A stretch of 64,000 bases of DNA from CAWFZT01 sp963820415 (GTDB taxonomy: Bacteria > Chloroflexota > Anaerolineae > Anaerolineales > Anaerolineaceae), in assembly GCA_963820415.1 (NCBI GenBank), contig CAWFZT010000004.1, positions 124,001-188,000 on the forward strand, in the 5' to 3' direction. Shown piece by piece: positions 61,162-64,000 of this stretch. The notes beneath the pieces were generated by a model. The model was not told the origin of the DNA and did not search any database. It saw nothing but the letters and a program-made list of their open reading frames with translations. The translations under genes and the position numbers were made by a program. Position 1 is the first letter of the stretch. Each line of letters starts with the position of its first letter.

Positions 61162-62264
61162 TGGCTGGAACCAAAAGCCTTAGCCTGGCGCATGGGCTGC
61201 TCGAATTCCCCATTTTCCTGCCAGACGCAACTTTTGGTCTCGTGCGTACGGTGGATGCGGTTGACCTGCTCAACTGCCGCGTCCAGGCTGTGGTGATGAA
61301 CACTTTTCATCTGATGCAGCGCCCGGGATCATCAACCATACAATCCTTGGGTGGGCTGCACCAGATGAGCGGGTGGCAAAGGCCGATTGTGACCGATTTG
61401 GGTGGATTTCAGGCCTATTCGCTGATCCATCAGAATCCTAAATTTGGCTACCTGACCGATAAGGGCCTGGTCTTTCAACCGGAAGGCTCGGAAAGAAAAC
61501 TACAGCTTACTCCCGAAAAATGTATCCAACTTCAGATGAGCTATGGCTCTGATCTGGTCATTTGCCTGGATGACTGTACCCACGTTGACGCCTCTCGCCA
61601 AGAACAGGAAGAGTCGGTGCGGCGTACCATCGCCTGGGCAAAACGGGGCAAGGCTGAATTCGTGCGCCTGGTCGAGCAAAAAAAGCTCTCTGAAGAAACG
61701 CGTCCACGTCTGTATGCGGTGATCCAGGGTGGGGGTGAGCCGGACCTGCGCAAAGCCTGCGCTGAGGCGCTGTTGGAGATCGGTTTCGATGGCTATGGGT
61801 ATGGTGGGTGGCCCCTGGACAAAGACGGGAATTTATTAACGGATATCCTGACGTATACGCGCCAGCTTGTGCCAGAGCAGTTTCCCATGCATGCCCTGGG
61901 AATTGGACATCCTTATAACCTGGTAACTTGTTATGACCTAGGTTACGGCATGTTTGACTGCGCCATGCCTACCCGCGACGCTCGCCACGGGCGTTTGTAT
62001 GCCTTTTCTCAACCGGCGGATAGTCGAGAGGCCGGTCTGGGTGGAAAATGGCTCGAATATATCTACATCAATGATGAAAAACATGTCAAGGCGGACAGGC
62101 CGGTTTCCCTGGATTGTGACTGCCTGGTGTGCCAGCGATTTTCCAGGGGCTTCCTTCACCACCTGTTCAAGCTCAATGACAGTCTGTTCTTCCGCCTTGC
62201 AACCATCCACAATCTCAGGTTTATGACCCAACTCACCGACCGTCTTCGATTGCGCTTGCTATGA
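61158..62264 (+). CDS. tRNA-guanine transglycosylase-like protein (Tgt family)
   Basis: A 368-residue TGT-family enzyme. 'MNTFHLMQRPGSSTIQSLGGLH' and 'RPIVTDLGGFQAYSL' hold the substrate Asp (the usual TDSGGFQ is TDLGGFQ). 'VICLDDCTHVDASR', 'HALGIGHPYNLV' and 'FDCAMPTRDARHGRLY' (the nucleophile Asp) follow. The zinc site is 'LDCDCLVCQRF' plus a later His. It would swap a guanine in tRNA for a 7-deazaguanine (preQ1/queuine). The Ser-to-Leu change suggests it may differ from the standard tgt. It overlaps its neighbours on both sides. Confidence 0.87.
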   Translation: MMAGTKSLSLAHGLLEFPIFLPDATFGLVRTVDAVDLLNCRVQAVVMNTFHLMQRPGSSTIQSLGGLHQMSGWQRPIVTDLGGFQAYSLIHQNPKFGYLTDKGLVFQPEGSERKLQLTPEKCIQLQMSYGSDLVICLDDCTHVDASRQEQEESVRRTIAWAKRGKAEFVRLVEQKKLSEETRPRLYAVIQGGGEPDLRKACAEALLEIGFDGYGYGGWPLDKDGNLLTDILTYTRQLVPEQFPMHALGIGHPYNLVTCYDLGYGMFDCAMPTRDARHGRLYAFSQPADSREAGLGGKWLEYIYINDEKHVKADRPVSLDCDCLVCQRFSRGFLHHLFKLNDSLFFRLATIHNLRFMTQLTDRLRLRLL

Positions 62265-63069
62265 TTTCCGTTGAATTGCTAGACCGGCTGGTAAAAACGG
62301 TGCGCTCCACTCCTCGTTATCAGGGGATCAGCGTTGAGTTAGTTCAACAAATCGGGGCGCAGGAGCTCAACAAAGACCGTTCTTTCAAAGTGGCCGTAAA
62401 AGCGACCCGCAACAAACTTCACCAGGTGGGGGGGCTTACCAGGAGCATGCCATCCCCTACCCTACCTGGTTGGCTGAATTAAAGAGCATTCCTCCTGATA
62501 TGGGAGATGCCCGGTTGAGAGATTTTTGCCGGCGCATGATGGGTGAACATGCCTCTACCCGTGAACGCCTGCCGGAACTGGAAAGGTTCTACGCTACCAT
62601 CCTGGAACCCATCGTTCCGCTCCAATCGGTCGCTGACCTGGCGTGTGGTTTCAATCCACTCGCGCTACCCTGGATGAGGTTAGCTGAAAATGCGCCGTAT
62701 TATGGCTGTGATATTTACGCCGACCTGGCAGATTTCTTCAACATTTTTCTGGCGCACCTGCAGCGTCCAGGGAGAGTTGAGGTATGCGATTTGACCTACA
62801 GTATTCCGTCCCAACCGGTCCACCTGGCCTTATTGTTGAAGACTCTGCCTTGCCTGGAGCAGGTGAACAAAGCGATTGGATTGGCTTTATTAGACTGTAT
62901 TCAGGCAGATTTCCTGCTGGTGTCTTTCCCGGCGTCTAGCCTGAGCGGTCGTTCGAAAGGGATGGTTAAGAACTATTCGGCCCATTTTTTGGAAATGATT
63001 GAAGGCCGGCGCTGGTCGGTGAAGCGTTTTGAATTCCCATCCGAGCTGGCCTTCCTGGTGAAGAAATGA
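62261..63069 (+). CDS. FmrO-like 16S rRNA (guanine-N7) methyltransferase, copy 1 (frameshifted)
   Basis: The frame starts at ATG 62261 (MISVELLDRLVKTVRSTPRY) and shifts in a run of seven G (62428-62434). The continuation 'AYQEHAIPYPTWLAELKSI' joins 'FCRRMMGEHASTRERLPELERFYATI', 'SVADLACGFNPLALPWM' (SAM site) and a C-terminal 'LLVSFPASSLSGRSKGMV'. This is the Arm/FmrO family that methylates G1405 of 16S rRNA and in actinomycetes and resistant pathogens blocks aminoglycosides. With the shift repaired it is about 269 residues, the normal length. It overlaps both neighbours. Confidence 0.85.
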
Positions 63070-63902
63070 CCGATCTCGATCTTCAACCCCTGGTGGCAGG
63101 AATCCTGAATTCGCACAAATACCGCCGTCTGGGAATCCCGCCGGAGACGGTCGAGGATCTGCTGGCGCATGAGCTGGGACGCAACCGCAGCCAGAAAGAA
63201 GCCATAAAAGAAACGCGCAAGAAATTACACAATATTGTTGCTCCCTATCTGGGAGACCCTGATTTTCCAAAGGCGGAAAATGACCTGGAAAGGGCCGTTG
63301 GCAGCCAGGATGCTGAGGAAATAAAAGCCACCTGTGCCAGCCTGCTTTCCGAACATGCTTCCACGCGCGAACGCCTGCCCATTCTGGAACAGTTTTATCA
63401 GCAAATCTTCAAAGAGACGGGCAAGCCAGATTCGATACTCGATCTGGCCTGCGGGCTGAACCCGTTGTCATTTCCGTGGATGGGTCTGCCGTACAGTGTC
63501 CATTATTGTGCATATGACCTGAACCGCCCGCGCCTGGCGCTCATTCACAAGTTTTTTACCCTGCTTGGGATGCAGCCAGGCGGTGAAGTCCGGGATATCC
63601 TTCTCACCCCGCCTGTTGAAAAGGCCCAGGTGGCCTTTTTCTTCAAAGAAGCCCACCGCTTCGAACAGCGCCAGAAGGGCTGCAACCTGGCCTTCTGGCA
63701 GGCATTGAATGTGCGCTACCTGCTGGTGTCTTTGCCCACTGCCAGCCTGAGTGGAAAGCACAACCTGCTTGCCCAGCAACGCAGGCTGGTCTACGAAACC
63801 ATCCAGGGAAAACCCTGGAAGGTAACCGAAATCCTCTTTGACGGCGAAATAGTCTTCTGCATTGATAAAACGGGGGAGTGGGATGAGCCGGCGAAAGAAT
63901 AA
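63066..63902 (+). CDS. FmrO-like 16S rRNA (guanine-N7) methyltransferase, copy 2
   Basis: A 278-residue intact paralogue of the preceding gene. N-terminal helical domain ('VAGILNSHKYRRLGIPPETVED', 'ETRKKLHNIV'), then 'LLSEHASTRERLPILEQFYQQI', 'SILDLACGLNPLSFPWM' (SAM binding), 'AFFFKEAHRFEQ' and 'LLVSLPTASLSGKHNLL'. It belongs to the same Arm/FmrO family. A tandem pair is unusual; one copy may have a different 16S rRNA target. ATGA overlap with copy 1. Confidence 0.88.
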   Translation: MTDLDLQPLVAGILNSHKYRRLGIPPETVEDLLAHELGRNRSQKEAIKETRKKLHNIVAPYLGDPDFPKAENDLERAVGSQDAEEIKATCASLLSEHASTRERLPILEQFYQQIFKETGKPDSILDLACGLNPLSFPWMGLPYSVHYCAYDLNRPRLALIHKFFTLLGMQPGGEVRDILLTPPVEKAQVAFFFKEAHRFEQRQKGCNLAFWQALNVRYLLVSLPTASLSGKHNLLAQQRRLVYETIQGKPWKVTEILFDGEIVFCIDKTGEWDEPAKE

Positions 63903-64000
63903 AACCTATCGTTCAAGGACAAATGCTGCACTGAAAAATGAGGTCGATGGATCCGAAAAGTACCGCCCATTACTTTCCGGCGAGGATTATGCTCGCCTGG
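63883..64000 (+). CDS. Start of a further gene, possibly NOL1/NOP2/Sun-type RNA methylase (3' partial)
   Basis: Begins at ATG 63883 inside the end of the previous gene and runs off the window. The 39 visible residues are basic at first (MSRRKNKTYRSRTN) and then 'YRPLLSGEDYARL', which is like the start of NOL1/NOP2/Sun rRNA cytosine methylases. The assignment is tentative because the catalytic domain is outside the window. The overlap makes it the fifth gene of the carH-like operon. Confidence 0.45.
   Translation, partial: MSRRKNKTYRSRTNAALKNEVDGSEKYRPLLSGEDYARL

Overview
The window looks like a chromosomal segment of a Chloroflexota bacterium, most likely Anaerolineae-like. This is an inference from gene content and style: coenzyme F420 genes (cofC-cofD), a CASTOR/POLLUX-type channel, TPR/zinc-ribbon proteins, Thr/Pro-rich surface lipoproteins, a fused ECF-transporter ATPase, and a polyketide/PUFA-type megasynthase with PfaD. 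No rRNA operon is present to confirm it. Most of the window is GC-rich housekeeping DNA, with one clearly AT-rich insert at about 15.0-18.9 kb.

Layout. 0-14.9 kb: an LVIVD-repeat protein (cut by the window edge), SDR, cupin, a frameshifted TPR/zinc-ribbon gene, a phytoene-desaturase remnant, an ECF sigma/anti-sigma pair, NUDIX, TatA, FtsK, the rRNA methyltransferases RsmE and RsmI, a nucleoside phosphorylase, an SH3 lipoprotein and a CASTOR/POLLUX channel. 15.0-18.9 kb: the AT-rich defence island, with a Shedu-type nuclease gene carrying an in-frame stop and a restriction-modification pair. In that pair the methyltransferase carries a nuclease-like domain that has lost its catalytic residues, next to a stand-alone copy that keeps them. 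18.9-33 kb: sugar and HAD enzymes, a metallopeptidase, a split chromate transporter, a deaminase, a PAS protein, an MFS transporter, F420 genes, a second sigma/anti-sigma operon, a B3/B4 protein, a phosphoesterase and a decayed ketopantoate reductase. 33.1-33.7 kb: a tRNA-Glu(CTC) gene followed by five exact 105-bp tandem units, each ending in a copy of the tRNA 3' half. 33.7-43.6 kb: Tex (frameshifted), a PIN-TRAM protein, CysS, RlmB, a P450 remnant, a URO-D-like protein, a glycosidase and a solute-binding protein without a signal peptide. 43.8-54.9 kb: PfaD, a phosphopantetheinyl transferase and a KS-AT-KS-ACPx4-KR-DH megasynthase. 55.2-58.3 kb: a complete ECF vitamin transporter. 58.6-64 kb: a rhamnose-mutarotase-like protein, a nucleotidyltransferase-GHMP kinase fusion, then an overlapping operon of a CarH-like B12/MerR regulator, a Tgt-like transglycosylase, two FmrO-like 16S rRNA methyltransferases and the start of another probable RNA methylase.

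How genes may work together. PfaD, the phosphopantetheinyl transferase and the megasynthase form one lipid/polyketide pathway; all four carrier domains have Thr where Ser is expected. The terminal operon couples a putative cobalamin light sensor to tRNA and rRNA modification. A family of roughly 90-bp palindromic elements with constant outer sequence and variable centres sits in several intergenic gaps.

Caution. At least eight single-base frameshifts interrupt otherwise well-conserved genes, several in G or C runs. This pattern fits consensus errors in a long-read assembly, although real decay is also clear in the truncated remnants.
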